From Breviolum minutum Mf 1.05b.01 (taxonomy: Eukaryota; Sar; Dinophyceae; Suessiales; Symbiodiniaceae), in contig DF239344.1 in NCBI GenBank assembly GCA_000507305.1, positions 77,127 to 141,126 of the forward strand: a DNA stretch of 64,000 bases, given 5' to 3'. This document shows, in pieces, positions 1-12,376 of the stretch. Below the pieces are notes generated by a model. The model saw only the letters and a list, made by a program, of their open reading frames with translations, was not told where the DNA came from and searched no databases. A program made the position numbers and the translations under genes. Numbering within the stretch: position 1 is the first letter of the stretch; each line of letters starts with the position of its first letter.

Positions 1-2900
1 TCGATCTCCTGATTCTGTGACAAATCAGGACCTCGGTCGATTCGTCGGTTCTAAGTGTCACGGACACCGGCGAACTCCAGTTTTTGGATGTTTTTGGCCA
101 TGGGAAATGGGGAAGAAGTGCGCTAAAGGGCCAGAAGAAAGATTCATACTCGAAGATGACAATTGCAGTAGTATCGCGAACAAACCACCCCACCCCAGTT
201 TGGAGGGGGAGTTGGAGTGATTACTGCCTTTGCTCGGATTCTGTTACCATTGTATATTGCTTCATGTATCTTCAAATTGTATCGGAAATCAGTATGAATC
301 GAGTCAGTATCAGAAGTTTTGAGATGTTTCCAGAACTCCTTCAACTTGGTCTAGAGTATCTTGCAGGCAGGTGTGTCAATCCTTTTTTTGACCTACCATG
401 CTTACCATGCTAATAATCTATAGATTTCCATAGCTATAGTATGCTAGAGTCTGCGATAGTCTATAGCATATAGTATCATATAGTCTATAGCCTGTGGATG
501 TGTATAGTATCATAATGTACTAAGCTATAGTCTAGAGTGCTTAGTTTGGATCATTTAGCGTTTTTGTTCACACAAGGCATGATTTTTGGCTGGGTGACTT
601 CCATCAACTAGTAACTTGTTGGAAACAAACATAAACAAACCTTTCCCAAACGGATCCAAAACTTTGCTTGAGCGTCGCTTCGATTGGGGTTCCCGACGGC
701 CTTTGAATGACCCGAATCCAGCACCCAAAACGTCAGCAGGAACAAGGGCGGGTAACGGTGATGGCATCACGAAGATTTTCAGACTCAAGACGCATGTCAC
801 GGCTGGACAGTGAAGCATTGTAGTGTGTGGTGAAGGTTATCCTGTTGTGTCCTGTCAATTCAGTTACAGTAGGGGAAACTGCATCGAGGGCGGAAAGGAG
901 ACTTGCTTTCAGGCACACCCCCTAGAGAATGATTTTGATGATGACTCCTCATCTCCCAGTCAATAATCCCAAAGCTAGAAACCAACGGGCAAACGAGTTT
1001 ACACATAGTTTCCACTACTGACTAGTGCCGCTCCTTGAAAGATCTTCACAAACTGGAAAAGTTGGGCCATGGGCACAAGAGCGGGGCACAAGAGACTTGC
1101 CACTCTTACATGCAAATAAGGTGTGCCTCTTTCGCTCCTCAATCGATCCTCATCCCATGAAACAGCCGCGAAATGGACATAATTCTGTAATTTCGTATAC
1201 TATAGGTAGTCAACGGGTAGTCTATAGCTCCAACTGACTAATACGTTTCACAAGTTTGCTTGCCTCTTACCCTATGCTATATAAGAAAGGGTGGAAAAGC
1301 CTAGGTATCCACAATTTGGGAAACACCGAAACACATTATAATGTGTTCTTTATCTGTTTGAAGGATGCTGTGATGATGCAGTGTACTTCAACAGATAGTT
1401 AGAATCGTGTCAAGCCCAGCTAGCAGCTAGCTGGCTGTGCCGTGGAGTGTCGAAAGTCTGGTGGTGGGAACGGCCTGCTATGCAGGATGTGACCAGCCAA
1501 TCACCTGCACCAGAGCTAGCTAGGGGAATGCTTCGAGAAACCGCATCATTATATCATTCATGTCCAGGAATACTTGATGTAGAAGGAGAGTTGCCACCAG
1601 TACTGACATCGGTTTCTACCAAGCCCATCAATCTAGTACAATGATATACAGTGAGTGCAGTTTGAGTGAAAAAAAATGTCAGAGAATGTAAAACGCCATC
1701 TTTTGGCCTGGGGGAAGCAGATCCTGCTCAGGTTCATCTCAGTATAGAATTGGTCAGCAGTCACTCATTCATCGGGGCTTGCTGTATAGAATCCAAGATC
1801 CTGCCTGTTTTGTCAAGGCACAAACACGATTGAAGATTTTTACGACGAGATATAAACAGACAAAAATCGACGAGACGCGGATCAAGATACACCAAAGTTA
1901 AAGACTTCATTTCATTTACATACATAACATACGAGGGCATACAAACACACGAATGCATTGCAAACATACATCAAGAAATTAAAGAACATCAAATGACAAT
2001 ATGATGATGTGCAAGGTGAAACTTCCAACAACGGCATAGAAAAAATTCACGACAATGCTCCACGGCATCCCTCTTTTCAGAAATGAATCTCCCGCATCTC
2101 GAATGTCCCCCGGCCACAAAGCCACTGACCGCGCCTACCAGAAAGCCCCTCATCGCTGGTTGAATCAGGAATCCTCAGTAATGTCAAATTCAGAATTCAA
2201 GGCAGGGTGCTTGAAGATGTGAAAGGATTGCGAAAGGTATATTTAGAAGGTTGTTTTTCTAGCAAAGCTGTGGCAACTGCAAAGGTAGAGTTGGGGAGAA
2301 TTGGCAGTGCGTAGCTTTTGGACCGCAGCAAAGGAGAAAGCTGACCGCTAGCCGCTAGCCGCTATAGGCACGCTCCTTCTTTCTTTGAGGTCTGGCTGTC
2401 GCTTCGTCTTCTCGCAGCACAATCTAAACACATCTTCAACACTAACACCCTGCGGGCAATTCGTTGCAGGATGTGTCAGTCAGAACACACATGGGAAACT
2501 ACCAATCAAAACATTACAGCTGGAAAATATGATGCATAGTGTCCAGTGGACCCAAAACAGCAACAGCCTCAGTCTATCTAAAGAAACCTCTATTGCTCGC
2601 TAGACTGCTAGACAGGCTCAGTAGATTGATACAACAGCACGGACTTATATAAATACAGTATCTGCAAAGGTCTCGAAGTTGAGACCCTCCTAACCACGCA
2701 AATAATCCAATCCATTTTACCAATTCTGTTAAAAAAGAAAACCACATATCATTATCTCTTTTCTCCTGCTCCTCGGATATTATGCAAATAATGGTCCTAA
2801 AACATCTTAAAACACTGTAGGCACAATGACACGACTCTGAAGTGCCCGCTACAGGTTAGCACGAAGCAGCAACACTTCATAGCATCCAGTCAATTTGTTC
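1..2900. other. No gene recognised; AT-moderate intergenic or intronic DNA
   Basis: Six-frame reading gives only short open frames with no recognisable motif and no pair of exons that I could join with matching splice phase. The stretch contains a cluster of imperfect CTATAG-type hexamers near 411-530 and scattered copies near 1190-1215. A frame on the minus strand at 733-918 is open and moderately protein-like but has no supporting neighbour, so it is not called. Confidence 0.5.
411..530. repeat. Imperfect CTATAG / TATAGT hexamer cluster
   Basis: About 120 bp are dominated by near-copies of the palindrome CTATAG with intervening TAGTCTATAG and ATAGTATCATA variants. The arrangement is degenerate, not a clean microsatellite. 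Single copies of the same word recur elsewhere in the window, for example near 1200, 12258, 23353 and 37764. Confidence 0.55.
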
Positions 2901-3242
2901 AAGCAAAAAATGTGCAACCACCACTTGTGATTCACACAGGTAAAGACACCCGGACATTTTCTTCACATTATGGTGGACGCATGAGCATGGGCCGTACGAA
3001 TGAACTACAGTAGAGTATGTTAGCATCACATCCTGCACTTACACACAAGCAATCGACTATAATGATGTACAACTAGACTGGCAAAAAATTGAAAAATCAT
3101 GAAAAATCCATGCGAAGCTTGACAAAATCTAGCTGAAGCTGTCATGTAACATAGTAGATTACAACATCTCTTTCATACAAACTGGCTGAGCAGTCTCGGC
3201 CTCAAAGCACTCAAAAGTATTTCATGAAGTATAATTTATAAC

Positions 3243-3446
3243 CTCAGAGTTGCTGGGTACCCAGGCGGATTCAGTTGTGGCCGAAGACGTTTCGGCTGTG
3301 GAAGCGTTTGATTTGGTCGTGTCTTGGCGCCTTGGTTTTACAAATGCGGTGACATGGGAGCCACTTGGCAGCTTGACGTCTCTGGGGTGCCTCCGGCCGC
3401 TAAAAATTACTTCCAAGAATGGTTCTCTTTTGGATAACGATGTCAT
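3243..3446 (-). CDS. Candidate first exon of a minus-strand gene, unknown function
   Basis: A 68-codon frame opens with ATG at 3446 and runs to a GT donor after a GAG codon (CTCTGAG|GTTATA). The protein is basic and Ser/Thr/Lys rich, with the stretch EVIFSGRRHPRDVKLPSGSH near its start and a Thr/Ser/Ala-rich tail. The ATG lies only 34 bp downstream of the proposed stop of the neighbouring minus-strand gene, so this would be the next member of a head-to-tail array. No later exon was identified with confidence. It could instead be an internal exon, or a chance frame. Confidence 0.4.
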
Positions 3447-3479
3447 GTTGTTTCAAAGGTTTGCAATACTTTCAAAAAT

Positions 3480-4629
3480 CTAAGCACCAACCAGTCGTGC
3501 AGTTGTGCTTCCGCAGATTCTGAATGCTGGCATCTCAACACAATCAAACTCTGGCTCTTTTCCAGTCAAACCGTTAAACGACTGGATAAATCCTTTACCA
3601 ACCCGGAACACTGGAGCATCTCGAAATAAATGGAACTCCACCGAACTCAAATTAAACAAAAATTACGGCAACTGACTCTATGTTGGGAAGCTGTTCTGCA
3701 AAAGGCTGCCTTTCTCGCTCATTTACAAGTCTAAGTCCATCACCAAAATGCCTCGCCCGATTTCACATCTGGAATGCTCGCAGCCGCCTAGCAACACAAA
3801 CTGACGACCAGCTCAAGCATGGAAAGGTACCTCCGGAATGGTGTTCCGTACTTTATTACTACCAAATGAACCTTCTTGATTTTTGTTCTTTTTATTGCCG
3901 AGCCTTCTTACTTTTTGTTTTTTTGTACCGTCAACCTTCCTGCTTCCGTTCACCCTTTTATTCAGTCCGATTCTTTTCGTTTCCCTTGCCTTGGTTTCTG
4001 GAGTTCTTTACTTCGTTGTTTCTTTCTTTTCTTTATTTGTGCATGCTTTCTGCTTGTCAACATTGCATATCTAATCATCTGTCTTTGCATATACACAAAA
4101 AACAAAACAACACAAATTCAACTAGTACATATACTAATACAAGATAGAGACGCTATAGCACATTTTTGCTGCGGCATTGTGGTGTTCGTCAAAAAGCTCC
4201 TGGTAAAACTACTGTAAGATAGACCGCGGCAAACATGTGCTAGAACACAACCTTTCGAAACAGTGAGAAACTTGTCATTGTTTCAAGCTTTACAAGTATT
4301 GAATTAGGAGTCATTTGAGCGTATTAGGGTGTATTTCGCCTAAAAACGTAGGACGGCACGAACGCACAAACATATACAAACATGCAGTTCAGAGTGCCTC
4401 TGCAGGGCTCAGATCCCCCTTCGCCTGAAGAAAAACATCCCAAATTGCAAAATCTGTGTTGAGGAATGCATGGTCTGGAACATACACTCTACTGTTCTGT
4501 CTGCAAAGCTGGCCCAGAAACAAAACAGGTTCTTCATTTCTCAGATTTCCTTGCCGTCCCTGCATCTTGAGGCTCCCAAACATTAGCTTGACGTTCAAAC
4601 TTTTGCACCAGGATCGTTGCGCCTTCCAC
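3480..4629 (-). CDS. C-terminal part of a minus-strand gene, unknown function (2 exons seen)
   Basis: Two exons join in phase. The upstream exon, 4425-4629, starts after a CTTTCAG acceptor (split codon, one base) and ends with a GC donor, CTTCAG|GCGAAG. It encodes 68 residues including PVLFLGQLCRQNS and DHAFLNTDFAIWDVFLQ. The terminal exon, 3480-3635, starts in phase 0 and encodes 51 residues (FHLFRDAPVFRVGKGF, then EPEFDCVEMPAFRICGS) before a TAG stop. The intervening intron is about 790 bp. No family is recognised; the 5' exons beyond 4629 were not found. A competing frame in the first 90 bp of the upstream exon is also open, so that boundary is uncertain. Confidence 0.5.
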
Positions 4630-5025
4630 CTGAAAGCTCAGAAATAAACACGCGCCTTTCTGCGAGTACAGTCAGTTTCCAAACGTCTTTTATTTAAAAA
4701 AACACAAGACATTCCCTTGAAGCTTTTCTTCTCTTTTGAAGCCATCAAATTGAAGTTAGCGAAATACGATAGTATGACCCTCGAATATCACCCAATAAAG
4801 TGGAAGAAGCGACGGTTTGAAGTGTGAGGTGGTGAAGCTCTCATGGCATCCTCGCTGTTTTGTTGGACTCTCCCTGCGAGGCCTCCTGCTCTGTACCGAG
4901 GGCAAGCGCCTGGCAGGTGGAGCCACTCATTTTTCACATGGAAGGCTGCCTTTTTGGGTCCAGAGATTGAGAAACGAAACATATTCGAGAACGACCGCCC
5001 TTAACAGCCTTGGAAAGGGATGGAA

Positions 5026-5075
5026 CATGATTGAACAAGATTGAAAAAGATTGAAACAAATTGAACATGATCACC
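5026..5075. repeat. Short imperfect tandem repeat (GATTGAAA-type, about 11 bp)
   Basis: Four or five near-copies of a unit resembling ATGATTGAACA / AAGATTGAAAA follow one another. It is too degenerate and short to be more than a simple-sequence tract. Confidence 0.5.
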
Positions 5076-6129
5076 TTGTATGTCCTGCCCAACTGTTTTG
5101 AATCCAACACGTAACACAAAAGGCCAAAAAATGCCAGGAAGTCTCTTTTCGATCTGCTCACTTTCGACATCTTGGAACCATTTAGAAATCATTGAGATGT
5201 GTTTGTACTGGCAATACATTCCGAACCCCCACCGTGTGGAATGTTTGTTGAATCCAGTAAGTGATCTGCTTCACGGTTCTCCTCTTATTAATCTCTACTT
5301 CTGACTTGGACATTCATGATTCATCGGACTCATATGGATTCATGATGTTGTCATGACTTCACTTCATTCGCTTCATTTCTCTTCACATACCCTTCAATGT
5401 GTAACCTCAGTCACCTCAGGCCACCAGGATTGGGACCTCCCGCACAGCCTTGCCCAGCCTTGCGCACAGCCTCCGCAGATGCCATTTGCACAAAGCCCAG
5501 GCTGCTGGGACGTTGACGGACCTGGCCGACGGCTGACGGACCCGGTCAACGCGGGATCAGTGAAAGAAGTTGAATTGACTTGAAATGAGTTTGTAAATGT
5601 TGAGTAAAATGTTGATACGTTGTTTCAAAAGATTGTAGGATAATATATAAACGACGGGTAACTGAAAATGACACAAGTTATCCCAACTGAATGCCAATCC
5701 TTTTTCACGTGGGAATGCGAGGATCTAGACAGGAATTGAAATATGTTGCTCTATCAATCCTTCCACCACAACTCCATATTCAAGAAATTGAGGAGTGAAA
5801 TTAGGATGAATCAGGAGATGTTTCTTCTTGAAGGACTTTCGATGTGCTTCCCGAAGGTGATTATCTTGAGGGGATAGATTGATAACTTGATGAGATCTTG
5901 ATGAGATTCATGGTATCACTTCTCTATCCTTATTATATCCTTGCGGACCAGGAGACCTGAAGAGATGTGTACAAATTCATGATAATTCATGTATATAGAA
6001 TAAATTTACCCGAAACCTGAAAACATTGCTTGCGAAAACTTCAATATTCCCCTGAACATCCCTGAGAAAATGTTGTCACTTTCTGAGAGAATGTTCAATC
6101 TCTCATGAACTGAGAGACAAATGTCTTAC

Positions 6130-6292
6130 AGCACTCCCTTTCAGGCACCCCACAGGGCCATGGACCTTCCCTTCGGAGTCCTTCAAGTCTCGGCAAGTGG
6201 AGTGCCTGAACCATTGCCATATGGATTTCAGGGGGTGTTTGCAAATGAGGTCTGTCTGTAGGAACTTGGTACTCCCAATGCACGTCTCCTGA
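6130..6292 (-). CDS. Candidate internal exon, unknown function
   Basis: A 163-nt frame has a TTTTCAACAG acceptor at 6293 and a good GT donor (AGTGCT|GTAAGA) at its other end. It reads 54 codons with one split codon at the start and is GC-richer at third positions than its competitors. Residues include KFLQTDLICKHPLKS and a basic segment HSTCRDLKDSEGK. A second minus-strand frame is also open over the same bases. A separate open frame at about 6551-6744 may be another exon of the same gene, but the phases do not join directly. Confidence 0.35.
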
Positions 6293-7499
6293 CTGTTGAA
6301 AATCAAGTCAAAAATACGAATGTCAAATCATGATAATGCCGCTAATCTAGGGTACGCCGTGAAATGTCAGAGGTGTTCTTTGCATAAGCCATAAGCTACT
6401 ATTCATACAATATTCATACACAATTTGACAGGATCCGCCTTTGTAGTGTTCCTTACAACTCCAATACCAATTCAAAGGATTTCATTAGGTCATTTGACCT
6501 CCCATCTTTGGTGTCCGGACGCAATGAGCACGCGAATCACGGATCCAAACCTCGGATGGCTGCAACGCCTTCAGTGAGGAAGATATTTGTGCATGGATGA
6601 AACATGTTCATTTGAGCCTTTGTTGGAGATGAGCAACAAATCGGCACCACCTTTGGTCCACCAGCAAGTAATCTCACGAGATTCTCATCATAGTGACCCC
6701 CAGAAATATGACATGTATATCTATAACATAAGAACTGCTGCTTGAACTTGTTGGATTCGGACACAGAGACACATCCACCCTGAGCGTCTTCTGACTTGTC
6801 TTTCCCCGCTGTTCGTCTTCAACTCGCGAACATCTGAGGTAGCAAACTCTCCGAAGTATTGCTTTAACTTGCGGGATGCCTGGTACGGAATGGTAGGGAT
6901 TCAGGCCGGGTCAACACGCTCAACACGACTCAGGCCGTCAAACGCTGCATCTTTGCAATCTGATTTTGAACGTGCTGGATGCAACCACTCAATGTGTTGT
7001 TTGCAATGCGCTGGTGTCGGTACTAGATCGTCGATCTCTATGCATACTGTATTGACCATACACCATTCACGAAACAGAACGAATCCGGTAATAATAATGA
7101 CACATAAAGAATGATAACTTATAACAAACCCACTGATAAAAGAACGGGCAGCACAAGGGTTTGAAAACATTCAATTGAATGTTTTTGACCGTTCACCTTT
7201 CAAAACCTGGAGGAAATCTCAGAAGAAGCATCTTCAAGTTAAGCGGATCATCTGTGCCGACCGATCTGGGTCATCTGCACACGCAGAGCTTTGTCTCATC
7301 TGTGAACAACTACAGTGCAATGGCAATCTAGAAGTCATATATAGTAGCGCAAAAATACCGTCAACACCCGTCAACTTTGAGTAGGAGTCATAACATGTCA
7401 TAAAGGAGAACAACATTACAAAATTGACTTGATTTGCCAAGCTCTTTTTTCCTGCCAAAAGCGGTCTTGGTCCCTTCGGATCTCTTAGGCTTTGATGGC

Positions 7500-7567
7500 C
7501 TTGAAGCCAAGCTTGTTGATGCGCCGCACGATGATGAGCTTGTCCGGATCCTCGCGCCACGGTCGGG
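7500..7567 (-). CDS. Exon with dinoflagellate-type VRRINKLGF motif
   Basis: A 68-nt frame between a GTAAAG acceptor and a GC donor (TTCAAG|GCCATC) reads WREDPDKLIIVRRINKLGFK. From memory, the pattern DPD(R/K)-V-I-V-RRI-N-KLGF is a recurring motif of dinoflagellate predicted proteins, where it precedes a segment resembling an RNA-binding or 'HFS.YG.V' module. That next module was not found downstream, and the frame meets a stop 12 nt after the proposed donor, so the exon could be real, a relic copy, or differently spliced. Family recall was not verified by a search. Confidence 0.45.
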
Positions 7568-8159
7568 CTTTACAACACAGCCTTTGGCGATTTGGGGTGG
7601 AAACAGGTGGAACTTGCGTAATTGAGAAGAACACTGCCAACCAAGTAGACACACCTTACAACATATAATTACTCTCCTTATATTGCATACGGATCGTGCA
7701 AAGCATGAAAAATACAGTAGATGTAACAATGCAATATGTCTATATTCTATACAGTACTGTCTATAAATACGTATTTTACAGAACCTGTACATGTTTGAAT
7801 CAAGTCCATGAAAGTTTGCCTACATATCATCCCAACATGCTCAAGCAAGGAAGGCATGAAGCTTTCCATCAGTTCGCATCTTTGTGGACATAAAAATGAC
7901 AACCTCAGAGTCCCAAGAGTCCCGAAAGTCTGCAGGAAGTGTCGATGTCTTTAGTCCCAACTAAATACGTTGCTTATTCAATTCAAGCCGCAAGGCCCCT
8001 GGCCCAAAGCAAAAAGCATCAAAAAGCTACAACTGTCAAAAACTACCTCTGCACATTCTGCCAGCTTCGCATGCTTTCACAGAGTCCACAAACATCTTGC
8101 GTTTCGTGATGACCTATTGACCTACCTTTTTCCCGTCTCTCCTTCACTTGCGCACATAC

Positions 8160-8230
8160 CCCCAGGTTGAAGCACTCTGTCTATGATGTCTGTGGGACGT
8201 TTCCCCAGAAATCCCTTGAAACCGGTCCTC
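8160..8230 (-). CDS. Candidate internal exon, unknown function
   Basis: A 71-nt frame lies between a TTTCCAAG acceptor and a strong GT donor (CTGGGG|GTATGT). It reads RTGFKGFLGKRPTDIIDRVL followed by QPG, with split codons at both ends. It lies just downstream of the stop of the neighbouring gene at 8505 and on the same strand, so it would belong to the next gene in the array. No partner exon is confirmed. Confidence 0.35.
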
Positions 8231-8504
8231 CTTGGAAAGCAGCTGGAGGCTTGTGGAGAGTGTCTGTACAGTGTTAGCCTGAACACAACCAAGAACACAC
8301 AGTTTGCCGGAAATTGTCATATGCATTGTGGAAGCCTACAACAAATTGCGATTGACAAACACTTCGGAGAGGAATACTCTGCTACTCAAAACAAGACCCC
8401 TCCATGCGGTATTCTCATGTATTCTCTATATTTTTCCAAAGTTGTAAAGTCTGCAGTTCTTACTTCTTACTTCTGAAAACCTTGTCCATCCAATCTTTGT
8501 AGGT

Positions 8505-9102
8505 TCAGATCTTCGGCTCTGGCGCCTGTCGAGGTACTTTCCATGTCTTGTCATTCTTGTAGTCAGCTCCCATATCCTCACCATCCAGGTATATTCTGCT
8601 GTATTCTGCAGGAAATGGACTTGGGCGATTTTGCTGAGTTCTCACGGGGGCATTGACAATTGATAGACCAATCTTGCGGACAGACCTACTAGGTCTAACT
8701 CATCGCATCATTTTGCCAACAAGACATCCTCCAGAGTCTGTGCTGTCAAAGCTACCACAAAAACAAAGAAATAGAATCCAAGTGGTAAATCATACCTTGT
8801 ACACCGGCCCTGCTGTTTTTAGTTGGCTTGTGCCGTGTGCCTGTTTCTCTTGGTCCACAAGCTAGCAAGCGTTCAATCAGGAGCTGTTCAATGTTTCATA
8901 AACAAATATATTATACAAAGCTAGCTGGAGGTTCTCGAACGGTTGACTCATGTCTGCCCTCTGTGACGTGTCCTGCTTTTCTTCGATTTTTTATTGAATC
9001 TCTACAGGACACATTTGAGCCTTTCCCATCTCAGGTTCTGGCAAAAGCCACCTTCAATCGAGAAGACCTTGGCCACAGCGCAGAATTGTATTGGAGAGTT
9101 CA
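8505..9102 (-). CDS. C-terminal exons of a minus-strand gene, unknown function
   Basis: Three exons chain in phase. 9068-9102 reads NSPIQFCAVAK to a GT donor. 8796-8861 (phase 0 to 0, acceptor GCTAG, donor TACAAG|GTATGA) reads LVDQEKQAHGTSQLKTAGPV followed by YK. 8505-8672 (acceptor CCGCAAG) reads 55 residues, including IGLSIVNAPVRTQQNRP and EYSRIYLDGEDMGADYKN, and ends in TGA. The last exon is the best supported: it is open, acidic/aromatic-rich and typical of a soluble protein tail. The small first exon is the weakest. No family is recognised. A minus-strand frame at 10420-10484, reading ALSREIEQIKQVMAFAET after a strong acceptor, may be an earlier exon of this or a neighbouring gene. Confidence 0.5.
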
Positions 9103-10245
9103 CTGGCTTGAGATATGCAAAGAGATATGGATACAGAAAGGATGAACATGAGCGGAACCCTTCCACTTTATACGCTGCGATTTTAGATACACCAGCAAAA
9201 TACAAATGGCGACAGTCGATTGCTACAGCTGGTTGCAATGTTTCATCACGGGATAACAAACATACAACTGAGAATGTTCTTGTCTTCACTATGTGTGCCA
9301 ACCTGCTTGTCATGAGATTGTTTGAGGTGGCTACAAGTTTAAGATATTGAAACAACCTTGGTTGCAATTGTTGTTATCCACCTGCAACACGCAACCCAAA
9401 TGAGACACAGTTCTACATTCTCTGTTGGTGTGGGGGGGGGGTGATTTTGGCAACTATATTCAGGCTGCACCCAGGAAAGGCAGGACAAAACACAACACTG
9501 CAAAACCCGTTGGCCTATGCTGTTGATTCTTCAGAGATCCAGACACCACAACACACCTCCTGTTCGCACTTGAACACCTCAAAAATAGTGTTGCAAAAAA
9601 TACTTACAAAATCATACAAATACAGAAAGTCAACTGAGTCAACTGACATGAGAACAATCAGACAATCTACCGTATCGAATCCCATTAAGGGTACGTATAT
9701 ATATATATATCCTGGTCATCTACTTTGACCGGGCCATCCTGCGGTTCTTGGGCTTGCAGCACGGGTTCCGGCAACCTGACTTCTGGTGGGAAGAGACATG
9801 TGTGGAAAACAAAGCCCCAAAGAGCACCTTGGATCATGGGACCCATGGGTGTAATTCTATATGTCCCTATCTGTCATCCAGTGATTGACACGAATCAAAT
9901 ATAACCAAATGATCCAGAGTAGCAGGCTATGTGCATGACATAATCATAATGTATATAGAGAGTCATGTGTTTAACATGTTTTGTTGTAGTTTGTTGGCGT
10001 TGCAATGCAAATTTACATAGTCATTGTCCATAGGGGAGCAACAGTGAGAACCCGGAAACCAACAGAAGTTCGGGTTTCCTGGAAATGGTTTTTCTTACCT
10101 GAGGCTCCCTTGAGGTGGGATGTGTAAACAACTGCACGTCTTAGTCACTTTCCAGCTAAGTTTAGAAATACTAAGGTTTGAGCTGCTCCATCATTCATTG
10201 CCGATCCTTTTATGGAAGATATCAACGTGACCGTACTAGTACAGG

Positions 10246-10848
10246 CTACGTGACTCCGCAAACGGACCACACTTCTTTAGTTGTGCGGATGATCAACTCC
10301 TTTTGCGATTGTATCACAAGTCTGGGTTGCAGTGCCATCCCTTCAACATTGGAACAACTATTTTGAGTTAAGGAACATTGAAGAACAATCATCCACCTAC
10401 CGCCCTGCGCCGGGCTCAAGGCCCCGGCGTCGTCTCCGCAAATGCCATGACTTGTTTGATTTGCTCGATCTCCCGTGACAAGGCCTGAGGTGTGGCAAGA
10501 GCACTGGAAAAACACTGATTCCTTAAATTCATTTTGATTTCTTTGCTGCAGACAGTGCATACATCCCTTTTTTTTAACTTTGCGGGTGATCCCCAAGTTG
10601 TCGAATTTCAAATCCAGGTTTCCGTTTAGGAAATATTCTATCCTCCCTGGAATCCCCTTCTCATCTCCCACGACCGGAGCCCAGCCCCAGTAGAATCGAT
10701 AACCGGGTCTCCTCAGCCTTCGTTGAACTTGAGAGGAGACCATACTTTGACAAGGTTCACTAAGGTCACAACATTCAGTAATTCTTGCTGAGCTTGGCAA
10801 GCCCTTAGTCACCCGCTGCAGCTGAAACCATTTCAATTCAATCATCAA
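10246..10848 (-). CDS. 200-codon open frame, probably several exons or chance
   Basis: One frame is open for 200 codons, longer than expected by chance at this base composition, with a protein-like centre (RFYWGWAPVVGDEKG, RIEYFLNGNLDLKFDNLG). A different frame inside it, 10420-10484, has a much better splice context (acceptor CACACCTCAG) and reads ALSREIEQIKQVMAFAET. The region is probably coding on the minus strand, but I cannot decide which frame is used. No family is recognised. Confidence 0.3.
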   Translation of the reverse strand: MMIELKWFQLQRVTKGLPSSARITECCDLSEPCQSMVSSQVQRRLRRPGYRFYWGWAPVVGDEKGIPGRIEYFLNGNLDLKFDNLGITRKVKKKGCMHCLQQRNQNEFKESVFFQCSCHTSGLVTGDRANQTSHGICGDDAGALSPAQGGRWMIVLQCSLTQNSCSNVEGMALQPRLVIQSQKELIIRTTKEVWSVCGVT

Positions 10849-10889
10849 AGATATTCAGAGATCATCAACAATGATCCAACAGCATGAAA

Positions 10890-11023
<134 letters not shown>

Positions 11024-11537
11024 CACTTCTTGCTTCAGCTGTTGACAGAACAGTTGCAGGGGGCACTTGTCCGAAGTATGAGGTTCCAGCATGGTGTGCG
11101 TCAGGGAAGAAAGAATGTAAAGTTGAAGAGACTGCTTGTTTCTTTCTACTTCTTCAGATCACCACCATTCTCTTGGACACATACCCTGTGAAAACATGTG
11201 AAAACCTAAGATGGCAATACTAAAAACAAATGATTTGTGCTTTGGTATTGTACTGCCATTGACGAGGCTTGTCTAACAAGCTGACCAAAGACAATTACAT
11301 TTGCACCTCTTTGTAATCTACATCTCAATTTCCCGACATATGATTCACCTTGATTCACCAATCTTCAAGAATGGGCGACCGCTACGGGCCATCTCCTGGT
11401 GTCTGGGAAGCCCAACGCCTGTTGACCCATCGCATCTGACAGCGCCTGGAGGCAGTGGGAAATCTTGAAGTTAGGGTGCATGATCACCATGGTACCAACA
11501 CGGTTGATAAAGATATATACACAGTAGGATATATGAT

Positions 11538-11560
11538 GTATATATATATATATATATATA
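11538..11560. repeat. (TA)n microsatellite
   Basis: A run of about eleven TA units. A second short TA run lies near 9693-9710. Confidence 0.9.
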
Positions 11561-12376
11561 CATGTTAGATCATGTTAGCAAGTTGTAAAACTTCAATTGG
11601 ACCGGACTACGTCAAATATGCGTTCTGTGGTTTGGACATGTTGGGACCCTACATTTTTTCATCTCTATCACTAGACAATGTCTATGTCTATGTCCATATA
11701 CAGTACAGCGATGGCCAAACTGGTCTGGCACCACTGTCCCGTCAACCTCAACCTGTGTCGCTTGGAAAGTTGCCATAGGCATCCGCAAGCATTGGTAGGT
11801 TCCTACTGAATACTGTCCTTGCGCTATGTGCAGGTGTGTGATTTTGCGAAGCGTGAATGATATAGTATATCAGTATATGACTGAATAATTTGAATATCAC
11901 TGGTGTAAAACTCAATGCTGGCTCCAGTCTGTTGGACTATCCAGCACTTTCGAAACACCTGGAGTGCTGGACGCTCTCTTGATTCCTACTGACTACTGCA
12001 TTCTTTGATGCATATCCGAACTACCTTCGGTCCGCATACAAACACCCGGAAGCCAAACCGAATTTCACGCGGAGCCTTGCATGCGGTGTCAGTGCGCTGC
12101 TGTGCGCCCATCATGGGCATGAAGTTGAAACTGGATCCATCCCTTGGGCATGGAGATGCTGTTATCCATAGGAAAGGGGACCGGCTCCCACCCAGGTCAG
12201 GAATACAAGTGCTTGAGGAATCTAGGAATCGCAAGTTTAGGATACTTATGTGATATGTCTATAGCCTACGTAATATATCAAATTGAATTCAAATGACACC
12301 TCACTTGATGATGCTAAGCATGCCGTTTCCCATGCTGTCTCCTCACCTTACAAATCTCTCAGCAAATCCCGTGACT

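Noticed and set aside
3680-4217. Plus-strand frames of 155 and 113 codons
   Set aside because: Phe/Leu/Ser-rich, pyrimidine-tract composition without splice support; the region is the intron between minus-strand exons 4425-4629 and 3480-3635.
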